This document shows, one piece after another, positions 34,948 to 44,092 of a stretch of 64,000 nt of DNA. Made by a program: the position numbers and the translations under genes. Source of the stretch: Laspinema sp. D2d. GTDB taxonomy: Bacteria; Cyanobacteriota; Cyanobacteriia; Cyanobacteriales; Laspinemataceae. Position 1 is the stretch's first letter. Every line of letters begins with the position of its first letter. Under the pieces are notes generated by a model. That model was not told the DNA's origin, searched no databases, and saw nothing but the letters and a program-made list of their open reading frames with translations. The stretch covers positions 186,001 through 250,000 of the forward strand of contig NZ_JAMXFC010000005.1 of NCBI RefSeq assembly GCF_025370755.1. The letters run 5' to 3'.

Positions 34948-37377
34948 ATGACACTGTTCAAACAACTTTATCTCAAATTCCGATATTATATCATCGGTCT
35001 GTTCTACTTTCAATATACCATTCCCGCGATCCTTTACTCTTGGGAACGCGATCGCGTAGAACGAGCAGAACCCAAGCTGGGTACGGCAGAACCCTTTGAT
35101 AGTCCGGGAAAATTATTGAATGCCGAAGCAACTCCGAGAGGCGCAACTTTCTATTTTGAACAAGTTGAACTACATATTTCCTTTTTAACCCGGGATTTAG
35201 TGCGAGTCGATTGGAAACCAGGACTTGAACCCATTCCTTATGCGATCGCCCGTCAGGATTGGCCCGAGGTAAACACCACTTTGGCAGAAACCCGGGACGG
35301 ATGGACCCTAGACAGTGGCGAGTTACAGATGGCAGTCGCCTGGGATGGCTCGCTACAATGGCGCGATCGCACAGGCACCCTCTTTCGCCAAGAACGACCC
35401 CCACAACGCAAACCGGAAGGGTGGATTCATCGCGCCCCCCTGGAACAGGAAGAACGGATTTATGGATTGGGAGAACGTGCCTCTTCCCTGAATTTGCGCC
35501 AAGCTGAAGATCAAGAGGGCAACCCCAAAACCTTTAGAATTTGGAACTTTGATGCTGCCGGAAAATATACCCCGGGTTCTGACCCCATGTATATTTCTAT
35601 TCCCATTTATATGGGCTTGCACAACAACGGCAGTTACCTAATTTTCTACGAAAACTCTTATGAGGGTCATTTTACCTTTGCCGAGGTAGCCACCGCTGAT
35701 TTTGAGGGCGGTCCTCTGCGTTACTACCTGACCTCCGGTCCACCGGCGCAGTTACTAGAGCGTTATACAGAACTAACCGGAGTCTCCCCCTTACCCCCTC
35801 GGTGGGCGCTGGGGTATCATCAATCCCGGTGGGGATATCGCACGGAAAAAGTTATACAAGATGTCGTCGATGAATTTCAAGCGCGGGATCTGCCCTTGAG
35901 CGCCATCCATCTCGATATTGATTGTCAGGTAGGGTTTCGCGCCTTCACCATTGACCCCCGGCGCTTTCCCAATCTTCCTAAATTTACCGAAGACTTGCTA
36001 GAAAAAGGGGTGCGATTTATTGCCATTCTTAACCCCGGAATTAAGTATAGTCGGGCGAGTAACCTGTTTCTGGAAGGAGAGACCCTTGGACTCTTTTGTA
36101 CCCGGTCCGATGGCACGTTAGTCTCGGCTCCAGTTTGGCCCGGTTGGTCAGTCTTTCCGGATTTTACAAGCTCTAAGGTGCGCCACTGGTGGAGTCGCCA
36201 GTATCGCTATTTACTAGATGCGGGAGTCACCGGATTTTGGCATGATATGAATGAACCGGCCTGTTTTGTCGCCTGGGGTGATGGCACTTTACCCCCGCGA
36301 TCGACCAAGCATTTTATGGAAGGTCGAGGCGGAGACCATCGAGAAGCTCACAATTTGTATGGATTGCTACAAGCTCAAGCAGGATATGAGAGTTTGTGCA
36401 ATCATCACCCCGATCTCCGTCCCTTTATCGTGTCCCGGTCCGGTTGGGCGGGATTACAACGGTATGCCTGGACTTGGACTGGGGATATCGAATCGAGTTG
36501 GGGTGCACTCCATCAAACCATCGCTACTGTAGTCGGGTTAGGCTTGTCCGGAATTCCCTACAGCGGGCCGGATATTGGCGGATTTCAGGGAAATCCCTCC
36601 CCAGAATTATACTTGCGCTGGTTCCAAATGGCAACCTTTTTACCCTTTTATCGCACCCATTCCTCCAATAATGTGGAAGCACGTCCGCCCTGGGTCTATG
36701 GCGAACCGACGTTTAGTATAGTCAAAGCGTTTTTAGAGTTGCGATATCGGTTGATGCCCTATCTTTATACCTTAGCCCAGGAAACCAGTCAGAAGGGATA
36801 TCCCCTAGTGCGTCCGCTGTTTTGGGCCGACCCCCAAGACTCGCACCTGTGGGACATTGAGGATGGCTTTTTACTCGGGGATGCGCTGCTGATTTGGGCC
36901 GTTGCGGAAAAAGGGATGCGATCGCGCTCAGTGCGATTACCCCAGGGAACTTGGTATGATTTCTGGCAGGAACGGCAGTTCTCAGGCGGACAATCGATAA
37001 CCGTGGAAACTCCCCTAGAACAGATTCCAGTGTTTGTCAAGGCGGGGAGCATTCTACCGATGGAGGAAGGAAATAGTCTAATCCTCCACCTCTATCCCCC
37101 CGTGCAAGGGTCTGGAGAAGGCTGGATGTACAGTGATGCAGGAGACGGCTATGACCCAGGGCGAAGCGATCGCTTTTATATGGTCCGAGATGACCAAGGA
37201 TTAGAAGTGAGATGGGAGGAAGACGGAACCTATCCGTTCCCCTATACTCAGGTGCAAGTTCAGGTTCACGGATTCCAGCCCCAGCAAGCCTGGATGGACG
37301 ATCGCGAGGTCGAGATTCAGGGGAGGATGATTCAGGGCGAACAATTTAGCCGATTGTATGTGAAAGGGTTATGCTGA
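34948..37377 (+). CDS. GH31 alpha-glucosidase
   Basis: 809 residues from the ATG at 34948 (MTLFKQLYLKFRYYIIGLFY); frames starting earlier add residues without homology. N-terminal beta-sandwich (about 60-270), then the (beta/alpha)8 barrel with PPRWALGYHQSRWGY and HLDIDCQVGFRAFTID. The catalytic nucleophile Asp is in FWHDMNEPACF near 435 and the acid/base Asp in WTWTGDIESSW near 510; C-terminal beta domains follow from about 640. The first 30 residues are hydrophobic/aromatic and could associate with a membrane, but no clear signal peptide is seen. It hydrolyses terminal alpha-glucosidic links, perhaps maltodextrins, in parallel with the debranching-type enzyme at 28902. Confidence 0.93.
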   Translation: MTLFKQLYLKFRYYIIGLFYFQYTIPAILYSWERDRVERAEPKLGTAEPFDSPGKLLNAEATPRGATFYFEQVELHISFLTRDLVRVDWKPGLEPIPYAIARQDWPEVNTTLAETRDGWTLDSGELQMAVAWDGSLQWRDRTGTLFRQERPPQRKPEGWIHRAPLEQEERIYGLGERASSLNLRQAEDQEGNPKTFRIWNFDAAGKYTPGSDPMYISIPIYMGLHNNGSYLIFYENSYEGHFTFAEVATADFEGGPLRYYLTSGPPAQLLERYTELTGVSPLPPRWALGYHQSRWGYRTEKVIQDVVDEFQARDLPLSAIHLDIDCQVGFRAFTIDPRRFPNLPKFTEDLLEKGVRFIAILNPGIKYSRASNLFLEGETLGLFCTRSDGTLVSAPVWPGWSVFPDFTSSKVRHWWSRQYRYLLDAGVTGFWHDMNEPACFVAWGDGTLPPRSTKHFMEGRGGDHREAHNLYGLLQAQAGYESLCNHHPDLRPFIVSRSGWAGLQRYAWTWTGDIESSWGALHQTIATVVGLGLSGIPYSGPDIGGFQGNPSPELYLRWFQMATFLPFYRTHSSNNVEARPPWVYGEPTFSIVKAFLELRYRLMPYLYTLAQETSQKGYPLVRPLFWADPQDSHLWDIEDGFLLGDALLIWAVAEKGMRSRSVRLPQGTWYDFWQERQFSGGQSITVETPLEQIPVFVKAGSILPMEEGNSLILHLYPPVQGSGEGWMYSDAGDGYDPGRSDRFYMVRDDQGLEVRWEEDGTYPFPYTQVQVQVHGFQPQQAWMDDREVEIQGRMIQGEQFSRLYVKGLC

Positions 37378-37438
37378 ATGCTGAAAAGAGGAAAGTTGCG
37401 ATAGGCCAAAACTTCCGCAATCTATAACATTAACCCCT

Positions 37439-37500
37439 AAAAAATGGAGAGGCTATTCGCGAATTGTCTCTCCATTTTTGGAGGGTTTGCTCTCCAAAAA
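37439..37500 (+). terminator. Two overlapping hairpins after the GH31 gene
   Basis: AAAAATGGAGAG pairs with CTCTCCATTTTT (37439-37479), and TTTTTGGAG pairs with CTCCAAAAA (37475-37500). The two stems share the central T-run, so they are mutually exclusive in part. Both look like intrinsic terminators. Confidence 0.85.
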
Positions 37501-37603
37501 TTCGGAAATTCAAAAGAATAACTGGACGATTATTCTTGATAATTCTGTCCAATTGAGGAATGGGAGTGAAAACAATCTCAGATTTCTGCATAGTCAGGAT
37601 TGG

Positions 37604-37837
37604 CTATTTTAAAGCATCCCCCGGGTATTTATCTTCGTCACTGTAGGCATTATTCAGGTGATGACTGGATAGAGAAAACCAGGTTTCTTGTTCTGATATT
37701 TGTTTGGAAACGAGGGTAACAATCAGTTTTGTATTGGGTTCAATTGGGTAGGGTTCATCGAGTTGAATAGACTGTCCATCAAAATGCACGGATAAGGAAA
37801 CAATTTTCAGGGATGAGATTAAGTTCAAAAGGAGCAC
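37604..37837 (-). CDS. Antitoxin-like small protein, apparently orphan
   Basis: 77 residues from a GTG at 37837; the family-like core starts near KIVSLSVHFDGQSIQLDEPY (residue 11 on), so the true start may be internal. The pattern (short beta-hairpin region, P-x-T-K-L-I-V-T-L, then WFSLSSHHLNNAY) resembles short cyanobacterial proteins that are often encoded beside small toxin genes. I see no partner gene here: the next minus-strand gene downstream ends far away, and the kinase gene is convergent-side neighbour only by spacing. It may be a relic of a toxin-antitoxin locus. Confidence 0.5.
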   Translation of the reverse strand: MLLLNLISSLKIVSLSVHFDGQSIQLDEPYPIEPNTKLIVTLVSKQISEQETWFSLSSHHLNNAYSDEDKYPGDALK

Positions 37838-37922
37838 TTTTAGGGTACTCTATTTTAAAATGTATTGCATTGCACTGTCTCGCACTCCTCGAAAGCTTTA
37901 TACTCCATGAGTTGGGGAATTG

Positions 37923-40900
37923 CTAGAGTTGGACAGATCGCGGCAGCAACTGAGCGATCGCCTGGGCTAATTCCAAGGGTTCGACGGGTTTGGGAATGTG
38001 AGTATCAAATCCAGCAGCGAGAATGGCTTGGCGATCGCTCTCTCCGGCGTAGGCGGTGACGGCGATGGCGGGTAGGGTTCCCCCTTCCTCCGGTGGGCGC
38101 GATCGCAGGGTGTGAATTAGGGCGTAGCCGTCGAGTTCGGGCATTCCAATGTCACTGACCAAAATATCCGGTTGCCAGTCGTTAATCATCGAAATCGCTT
38201 TCTCTGCTGACTCGACTGCCTGTACCCTTGCACCTTCCATTTCTAGCAGAAAAACTAAAAACTCCCGGGTATCTAGTATATCATCGACCACCAGTATTTT
38301 TATGCCCTGTAAGTTCGGCAACTCTGGGGCGATGGACTCCAGGGGAGAGGGTTCTCCAGACCCCGGTAACAAAGGGAGACTCACGGTAAAAGTGGCTCCC
38401 TGTCCAACTCCGGGACTGTCCGCCCAAATTCTGCCGCCATGTAATTCTACTAAGTGACGGGCGATCGCTAGTCCTAACCCAAGTCCGCCAAAAGTGCGAG
38501 TGGTGGTACTATCCGCTTGTCGGAAGCTTTCAAAAACATGAGGCAAAAAGTCTGGGTCAATTCCTGATCCGGTATCTTGTACCTGAATTTGAGCGCAGTC
38601 TTCCGCTTGAGTGAGTGAGACGGTGACCTGTCCTCCCAGGGGGGTAAACTTGACGGCATTGGACAAAAGATTCCAAACCGCTTGCTGTAAGCGGTTGGCG
38701 TCTCCTAAGACTTGTCCAATTTGCGCATAAAATTCGGTGTGAATTTGTATAAACTTGGCCTGGGCCGCTAGGCGAACGGTTTCGATCGCGGCGTCAATAA
38801 CATCAGCCAGTTTCACAGGAGTTTCAGTGAGAATCAGCTTACCGCGCAGAATCCGAGAAACATCGAGTAAGTCTTCGATTAGTTCGGTTTGTAATTTGGC
38901 ATTTCGTTCGATGCTGTGTAAGGCTTGTTGGGTTTTTTCCGGGGAAAGTGTACCTTTTTTGAGGAGTTGGGTCCAGCCCAAAATGGGGTTAAGAGGCGAT
39001 CGCAACTCGTGGGATAAAATAGCGAGAAATTCATCTTTAATCCGGTTAGCAACTTCCGCTTGTGATCGCGCTTCTCGTTCCAGTTCCAGCAGGTGCAATC
39101 GTTCTTGTTCCTGTAGTTTGCGATCGGTGATGTTACTAAACGAAATCGCTATCCCATCCTCTAATTTAACCGCCATATTCCGGAACCAGCCGTGAATCCC
39201 TTCGGCGTGATATTCTACTTCAATATCATGGGGTATCCCGGTTTCTATTACCTGGACGTAGCGTTTAAATAGGTAACTATTGGTTGGGTTTCCGGGCAGG
39301 CGCTCGCTTAAACGGTGACCGATTAATTCATCAAGGGAACAGCCTAATATTTCCGCAGCTTTGGGGTTAGCATAATCCCAATAAAAATCAATAATTTCTC
39401 CTGTAGAATTGCGGATGGCGTGAAAAATGGTGAAGGCGTCCAGGGAGATCTCTTGGGCAACGCGAAAGCGCTTTTCACTCTCGCGCAAGGCTTCTTCTGC
39501 TAACTTGCGATCGGTCACATCCATGTTAACGCCAATCACCCTTACAGGCTTGCCAGTTTCATCCTGAAATGCTCTAGCTTTGGCGACAATCCAACGAGTT
39601 TGACCTTGGGGGCATTGAATGCGAAATTCGCTATCAAAATCGACTCCATCCTGACTACAACATCGAATTTGATGTTCTATCCGGGCCCGGTCACTGGGAT
39701 GAATCCGTGCAATTACGGTTTGTAAGGTCCCATCAAAGCTACCCGGTAGCAGTCCATAAATCGCCTGCATTTCTTCAGTGAAGAGAATTTTTCCGGTTTC
39801 TAAATTCCAATCACATATCCCAATTTTGCCGATGTTTTGGGCTAAGGTTAACCATTTTTGGTTACTTTCTAAGGTTTCCTCAGCCCGTTTGCGATCGCTA
39901 ATATCAACGGTAATTCCATCAAACCGGATGGGTTCTCCTGTTTCGCTGTAAAAGGCTCGTCCGATCGCACGAATCCAGCGGATTTTGCCGGTAGGATCAA
40001 CGGTACGATAGTCAATTTGATAGGACGTACCCTCGGCGATCGCCCGAGTAATGGCTTCCTGAGTGCGATCGCGGTCTTCCGGATGTAGGCTGTTATAAAA
40101 GACGTCGATGGTGACTTGGATCTCTGGAGAGAGTCCAAAATGTTCTTTACACTTGGCATTCCACTCTAGTTTATCAAAAGGGAGATCACAATACCATAAG
40201 CCCAACTCCGACGAGTCCAAGACTAAATCCAGGCGTTGCCGTCCAATCTGGACCGCTTCCTCCATCCGCTTCTGATTGGTGATATCTACACAAGCGCCCG
40301 TTATATACAAGGGAGTTCCTGCCTCATCGGTAAAGGTCTTTCCTTTATCAAAAATCCATCGGATGCTGCCATCGGGACAGAGAATTCGGAACTCCATCTC
40401 GAAATCCTTACTCACCTTGCCACACTTTTCTACCTCACTTTTCACGGCTTCTTGGTCGTCGGGATGGATCAGGGAGAAAAACTCCTGCAATGTTGTGAGG
40501 CAATGGTCTTCTGATAAGCAAAACAGCCGATTCATGGTCTCATCCCACTCGACGGAATCCGTTTGGATATTCCAGCGATAGGTTCCGGTTTCGGAGGCCA
40601 ATAATGCCGCCTGCAAACGCTCTTGGCGATCGCGTAGTTGGCGTTCTACCTGCTTTTGACGGCTGATATCCAGGTTGATTCCCGCCCAGCAGATCGTCTC
40701 TCCTTGCTCATTTTTGACCGGAACGCCTCGGGATAACATGGGATGCCACTTCCCATCGACACCGCGAAAGTGATGCTCTCGATCCCAAATTCCATCGGTT
40801 CGTAAGCACTCTGCCCATAAAGCCAGGGTCTCCTCACGTTCTTCCGGATGCATCGCTTGGGTCCATCCCATCCCCGCACATTCAGCGAGGGTCAGTCCGA

Positions 40901-42092
40901 CTAGGTTCTGGAAGGATTCACTCACATAAACTGCCCGACCTTCGCGATCGCAAATCCACATTCCATATTGTAGCGTTTCCCCGATCACCTGGTAGAGGCG
41001 TTCGCTGTGCTTCAAGGCTTCTTCAGACTGCTTGCGATCGCTGATATCCCGCAAATAAATAAATAATCCTAGATTAGAAGGACAAGCCTGAATCTCTAAC
41101 TGCATTTTTAACGGTTCATATAGCACTTCCAAATGGACCGGGACTTGTTCCTCCATCGCCCGTCTATATTCCCGTTCCACTTCCGTTCCCACAGACCAAG
41201 GCCATACTTCCCAAGGGGTTTTACCGATTAATTCTTCCGGCTGTTTTTGATTAATTCCCGAAGTTTCTCCCTTGATTTCAAGGATTCGCCATTCCCGATC
41301 TAAGGAGATAAAGGCATCGGTCATGCTTTCTAACATTTCGATCGCCTGATCTAGCTGAGTGATCTCAATCCGTTTCCCGACAACCCGTTCTGACGGTTGC
41401 TTTTCGGGGGCGGTCTCTGTAAATGTAAATACCCGATATAGCAAGATTCCTGCGGCATCTTTGATAGAATTTACCTCAGTGACTCCAGTAATTTTCCGAC
41501 CCTTTCTCCCTAACTGTACAGAGTCAAATGTATGAAATCCTCCGCTATCGGCTAACTGAATAGTGTTAATCAGTTGGCTGTGACACTCGCTGGAAAATAA
41601 CTCAAAAATTGAGCGTCCTATCAGGTCTTTCACCTCGTACCCTTGGATTCTAGCCCAGGTGGAATTTACCTGTTCTAAGCGGTGCGTGTTAGCGGAGGCG
41701 ATCGCTACCCCAGATCCGCCGCTTTCTCCCCCTATTTTCTCACCGTCTTGGGTTTTTTGAATATTAGAAGAATGGGGGATATTCTGATAATAAATCACGA
41801 AGCCAGTTGCGGAAGGAATGCCCTGGACTTTGATCCCGCGATTCAGGTGGGGGTAAAAGTGTTCCATTTCCACGGAAATGCCTTGGGCGATCGCCCGATC
41901 AAATTCGGGCTTCCAGGATGAGGCGATCGCCCTGGGAAAACTCTCCCACAAGATTGTACCGATCAATTGCTCTTGACTCCTTCCCACGATTTGAGCACCC
42001 CTTTGATTGATATAGGTGATGCACCCTTGGCGATCGCAGGCGGCCAAACCATCGGTTATGCCCTCAAGAATCGTGAGAAATTGGTCTTGCAT
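37923..42092 (-). CDS. Hybrid sensor histidine kinase with eight PAS domains
   Basis: 1389 residues, cytosolic (no membrane segment). About eight PAS/PAC units occupy 1-985, starting MQDQFLTILEGITDGLAACD and each ending in a D-I-S-D-R-K-like connector. HisKA follows with the phospho-accepting His in SHELRSPLNPILGW near 1027, HATPase_c near 1115-1230 (VWNLLSNAVKF; GLGLGLA) and a C-terminal receiver domain near 1260-1380 with Asp in DILVSDIGMPELDGY near 1311. ATG start at the first PAS domain. Some PAS units may bind flavin or haem, but no diagnostic residue is visible. Its kinase-receiver half closely resembles that of the protein at 52352. No output regulator is adjacent. Confidence 0.95.
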   Translation of the reverse strand: MQDQFLTILEGITDGLAACDRQGCITYINQRGAQIVGRSQEQLIGTILWESFPRAIASSWKPEFDRAIAQGISVEMEHFYPHLNRGIKVQGIPSATGFVIYYQNIPHSSNIQKTQDGEKIGGESGGSGVAIASANTHRLEQVNSTWARIQGYEVKDLIGRSIFELFSSECHSQLINTIQLADSGGFHTFDSVQLGRKGRKITGVTEVNSIKDAAGILLYRVFTFTETAPEKQPSERVVGKRIEITQLDQAIEMLESMTDAFISLDREWRILEIKGETSGINQKQPEELIGKTPWEVWPWSVGTEVEREYRRAMEEQVPVHLEVLYEPLKMQLEIQACPSNLGLFIYLRDISDRKQSEEALKHSERLYQVIGETLQYGMWICDREGRAVYVSESFQNLVGLTLAECAGMGWTQAMHPEEREETLALWAECLRTDGIWDREHHFRGVDGKWHPMLSRGVPVKNEQGETICWAGINLDISRQKQVERQLRDRQERLQAALLASETGTYRWNIQTDSVEWDETMNRLFCLSEDHCLTTLQEFFSLIHPDDQEAVKSEVEKCGKVSKDFEMEFRILCPDGSIRWIFDKGKTFTDEAGTPLYITGACVDITNQKRMEEAVQIGRQRLDLVLDSSELGLWYCDLPFDKLEWNAKCKEHFGLSPEIQVTIDVFYNSLHPEDRDRTQEAITRAIAEGTSYQIDYRTVDPTGKIRWIRAIGRAFYSETGEPIRFDGITVDISDRKRAEETLESNQKWLTLAQNIGKIGICDWNLETGKILFTEEMQAIYGLLPGSFDGTLQTVIARIHPSDRARIEHQIRCCSQDGVDFDSEFRIQCPQGQTRWIVAKARAFQDETGKPVRVIGVNMDVTDRKLAEEALRESEKRFRVAQEISLDAFTIFHAIRNSTGEIIDFYWDYANPKAAEILGCSLDELIGHRLSERLPGNPTNSYLFKRYVQVIETGIPHDIEVEYHAEGIHGWFRNMAVKLEDGIAISFSNITDRKLQEQERLHLLELEREARSQAEVANRIKDEFLAILSHELRSPLNPILGWTQLLKKGTLSPEKTQQALHSIERNAKLQTELIEDLLDVSRILRGKLILTETPVKLADVIDAAIETVRLAAQAKFIQIHTEFYAQIGQVLGDANRLQQAVWNLLSNAVKFTPLGGQVTVSLTQAEDCAQIQVQDTGSGIDPDFLPHVFESFRQADSTTTRTFGGLGLGLAIARHLVELHGGRIWADSPGVGQGATFTVSLPLLPGSGEPSPLESIAPELPNLQGIKILVVDDILDTREFLVFLLEMEGARVQAVESAEKAISMINDWQPDILVSDIGMPELDGYALIHTLRSRPPEEGGTLPAIAVTAYAGESDRQAILAAGFDTHIPKPVEPLELAQAIAQLLPRSVQL

Positions 42093-42501
42093 AATCTTTT
42101 AATGGACAGTACAGGTTTGATGAGTCAAATTGTTGTAATAACGGTTAATCAGCTTTTCATCTCTCTGACCCCTCTCCCTTTCAATTCCGGGGTAAACAGA
42201 ATTCGCTTTGATCATCCCTGTTACCTAGTTCTGTAGCGCCCGGGTTAAAGTCCGGGTGAGGTAGTATCCGCTGCTGGATAACGGAATGAAAACAGTAAAT
42301 TTTATCCTTGAATACTACTAGAGCCGTCGGAAAATGTCAAGCGGAAAGACCGGGAACGGGAGGATGAGATTCTACGGTCGGTTGAATCCAGAAGATTCCT
42401 GTGATCCCAGCCGATTGACGGGTAAGAGGGCGGAATTGCTCAACGGAAACCCCTTGATTTTTATAACCGTTGGGGGTTGCTCGTTCAGGATAAATGAGTT
42501 C
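42093..42501. other. 409-bp spacer upstream of the PAS kinase
   Basis: Expected to hold the kinase promoter near 42100-42200. GCCCGGGTTAAAGTCCGGGT at 42239 is a short inverted repeat. A plus-strand frame across 42334-42576 lacks support and overlaps the small minus-strand gene at 42502-42615. Confidence 0.4.
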
Positions 42502-42615
42502 TCAAATTTGACTGAAAGCTACATGAAATATTCCCCCTATAATAAACAGCATAAACACAAAACCAATGGCAAATAAAACATTGAAAATTGAGTGACTAGG
42601 CCGGGTATTTTTCAT
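42502..42615 (-). CDS. 37-residue single-pass membrane protein
   Basis: MKNTRPSHSIFNVLFAIGFV, then FMLFIIGGIFHVAFSQI: a short basic N-terminus, one hydrophobic helix of about 22 residues and a short tail. This is the form of many small cyanobacterial photosynthetic or respiratory subunits and membrane regulators. Only a weak AAAGA lies before the ATG. The long AT-rich stretch upstream (42616-42760) could hold a promoter. I do not recognise the family. Confidence 0.5.
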   Translation of the reverse strand: MKNTRPSHSIFNVLFAIGFVFMLFIIGGIFHVAFSQI

Positions 42616-43108
42616 AATTATCTTTAATAAATAGTTTAGGATTAATTAACAGCATAATTCCAAAGCATCAGTCCCAACCGCATCATCCCTTAGAGGTGAT
42701 CTAGCGATTGGGAATATTTGCCCCAAGATTTATGTTTCTTAACCTTTAGCATAAGTGGTGATCCCCAAATTTTGGATCTATCGCCGGGAAGAATTCACGT
42801 AAAAACTCACTCAATTCCTCGGGAATTATTGCACAGATTTTCTCTCCTCTAGGAGCATTTCCTTCTTTAGACAGAGGTGAGACTCTCTTTCTTTCTTTTA
42901 AGGTGGGACGTTAGAGCAGCTATGACCACCGAACGCCCCCAACCGGGGAAAAACGGTCTTCCAGAGCAAGCCTTCACCCGGTTGCTTTCACTCAAAAGGC
43001 AAGCGGAAAAAGCTAAATCGTGGCTCAAACTACCCTGGGGGAACGGTGTCCCTATGGCAACGTTCCTCAGTCCTCACGACCCGCATAGAAGGAGAAATCC
43101 GTTTGATC
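42616..43108. other. 493-bp divergent spacer
   Basis: AT-rich at 42600-42800, GC-richer after. It lies between the small membrane gene and the lipoprotein gene. A plus-strand frame from 42877 runs into the lipoprotein gene in another frame and has poor composition; I do not call it. GGAG at 43090-43093 serves the lipoprotein. Confidence 0.4.
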
Positions 43109-43933
43109 ATGTTCAATTTACAGAGTCGCGATCGCCTACTCCATTGCGGAACCATCCGGCGCACCCCCCTCGCCTTGGGGTTGATGGCAATGTTCCTCGT
43201 CGCTTGTCAAAGGGACAAACCCATGAAGACTGAGATAGAAAAGCCGGACCTTGTTGCTGCATCCGAAGCCATAGAAAGCACGGAACATCTGATTGGGAAC
43301 TTGATCACCCTCCGGGCTAAACCTGTGGCTCAAATCAGTCCCCACAGCTTCATAATCCAGGATGACGGGGTATTCGGCAGCGACCCGATTTTAACGATTA
43401 ATGCCTCGGGAGTGCCGGTGATTGTCCCCCTCAACCCTCAAACCCCACTGCATATTACGGGGACGGTAGTCCGGTTGATCGCCATGGATATCGAACGAGC
43501 GTATGGCATTGAACTTGATCCCACCCTCTATGCTGAATATGAAGGCAAACCGGCGATGATCGCTCAGTCGATTACCTTCTCGCCGGAACCGGCTGAAGTG
43601 ACCCATGATCCGACGCGCTACTATAATCATGTGTTGGCCGTCCCCGGAGAAGTAGCCACTAAAGTAGCTACGAATTCGTTTACTTTGGAGGCATCCGGTG
43701 GGATGGGAAGGAACAATTTGCTGGCGATCGCCCCAAACTCACCGCAATCCCTGCAACCGGGTCAAACTATTCTCGCCACGGGAGTTTTACGTCCTTTTGT
43801 CCTCTCAGAAATTGAGCGAGAGCATTCTTTAACTTGGGATGGACAGGTTAGAAACCAGTTGGCTGACGAATATATAGACAAACCCGTATTAATCGTCGAT
43901 CATATATATTCTTCTGAGGCGATCGCTCCGTAA
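43109..43933 (+). CDS. Secreted lipoprotein, function unknown
   Basis: 274 residues from the ATG at 43109, with GGAG upstream. A lipoprotein signal ends in the lipobox LVAC, with lipidation at Cys33. The mature part contains two similar beta-rich halves: about 55-155 (LIGNLITLRAKPVAQISPHSF, then PLHITGTVVRLI) and about 170-265 (VLAVPGEVATKVATNSFTLE, then GQTILATGVLRPF). Both resemble small OB-like barrels, which suggests an internal duplication. Each half ends in a matching Y-x2-K-P-x-x-I segment (YEGKPAMIA and YIDKPVLIV). Probably anchored on the periplasmic face of a membrane. Stand-alone gene. Confidence 0.8.
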   Translation: MFNLQSRDRLLHCGTIRRTPLALGLMAMFLVACQRDKPMKTEIEKPDLVAASEAIESTEHLIGNLITLRAKPVAQISPHSFIIQDDGVFGSDPILTINASGVPVIVPLNPQTPLHITGTVVRLIAMDIERAYGIELDPTLYAEYEGKPAMIAQSITFSPEPAEVTHDPTRYYNHVLAVPGEVATKVATNSFTLEASGGMGRNNLLAIAPNSPQSLQPGQTILATGVLRPFVLSEIEREHSLTWDGQVRNQLADEYIDKPVLIVDHIYSSEAIAP

Positions 43934-44092
43934 CTGGGGGTGCATTGAATTCAGGTTTCCAGAGGATTGAGCCGGGTGAGGATTAATTTAACCCTTTCTG
44001 TATCCAATATGAATGGGGTACAGATCATCGGCGATCACGCCAGGGAAAGAGAGCTTTCAATCCGCTGTATTTAAAGCATTTACATCAAGAAC

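Noticed and set aside
42877-43233. 118-codon plus-strand frame
   Set aside because: Runs into the lipoprotein gene in another frame; Pro/Arg/His-rich text without motifs.
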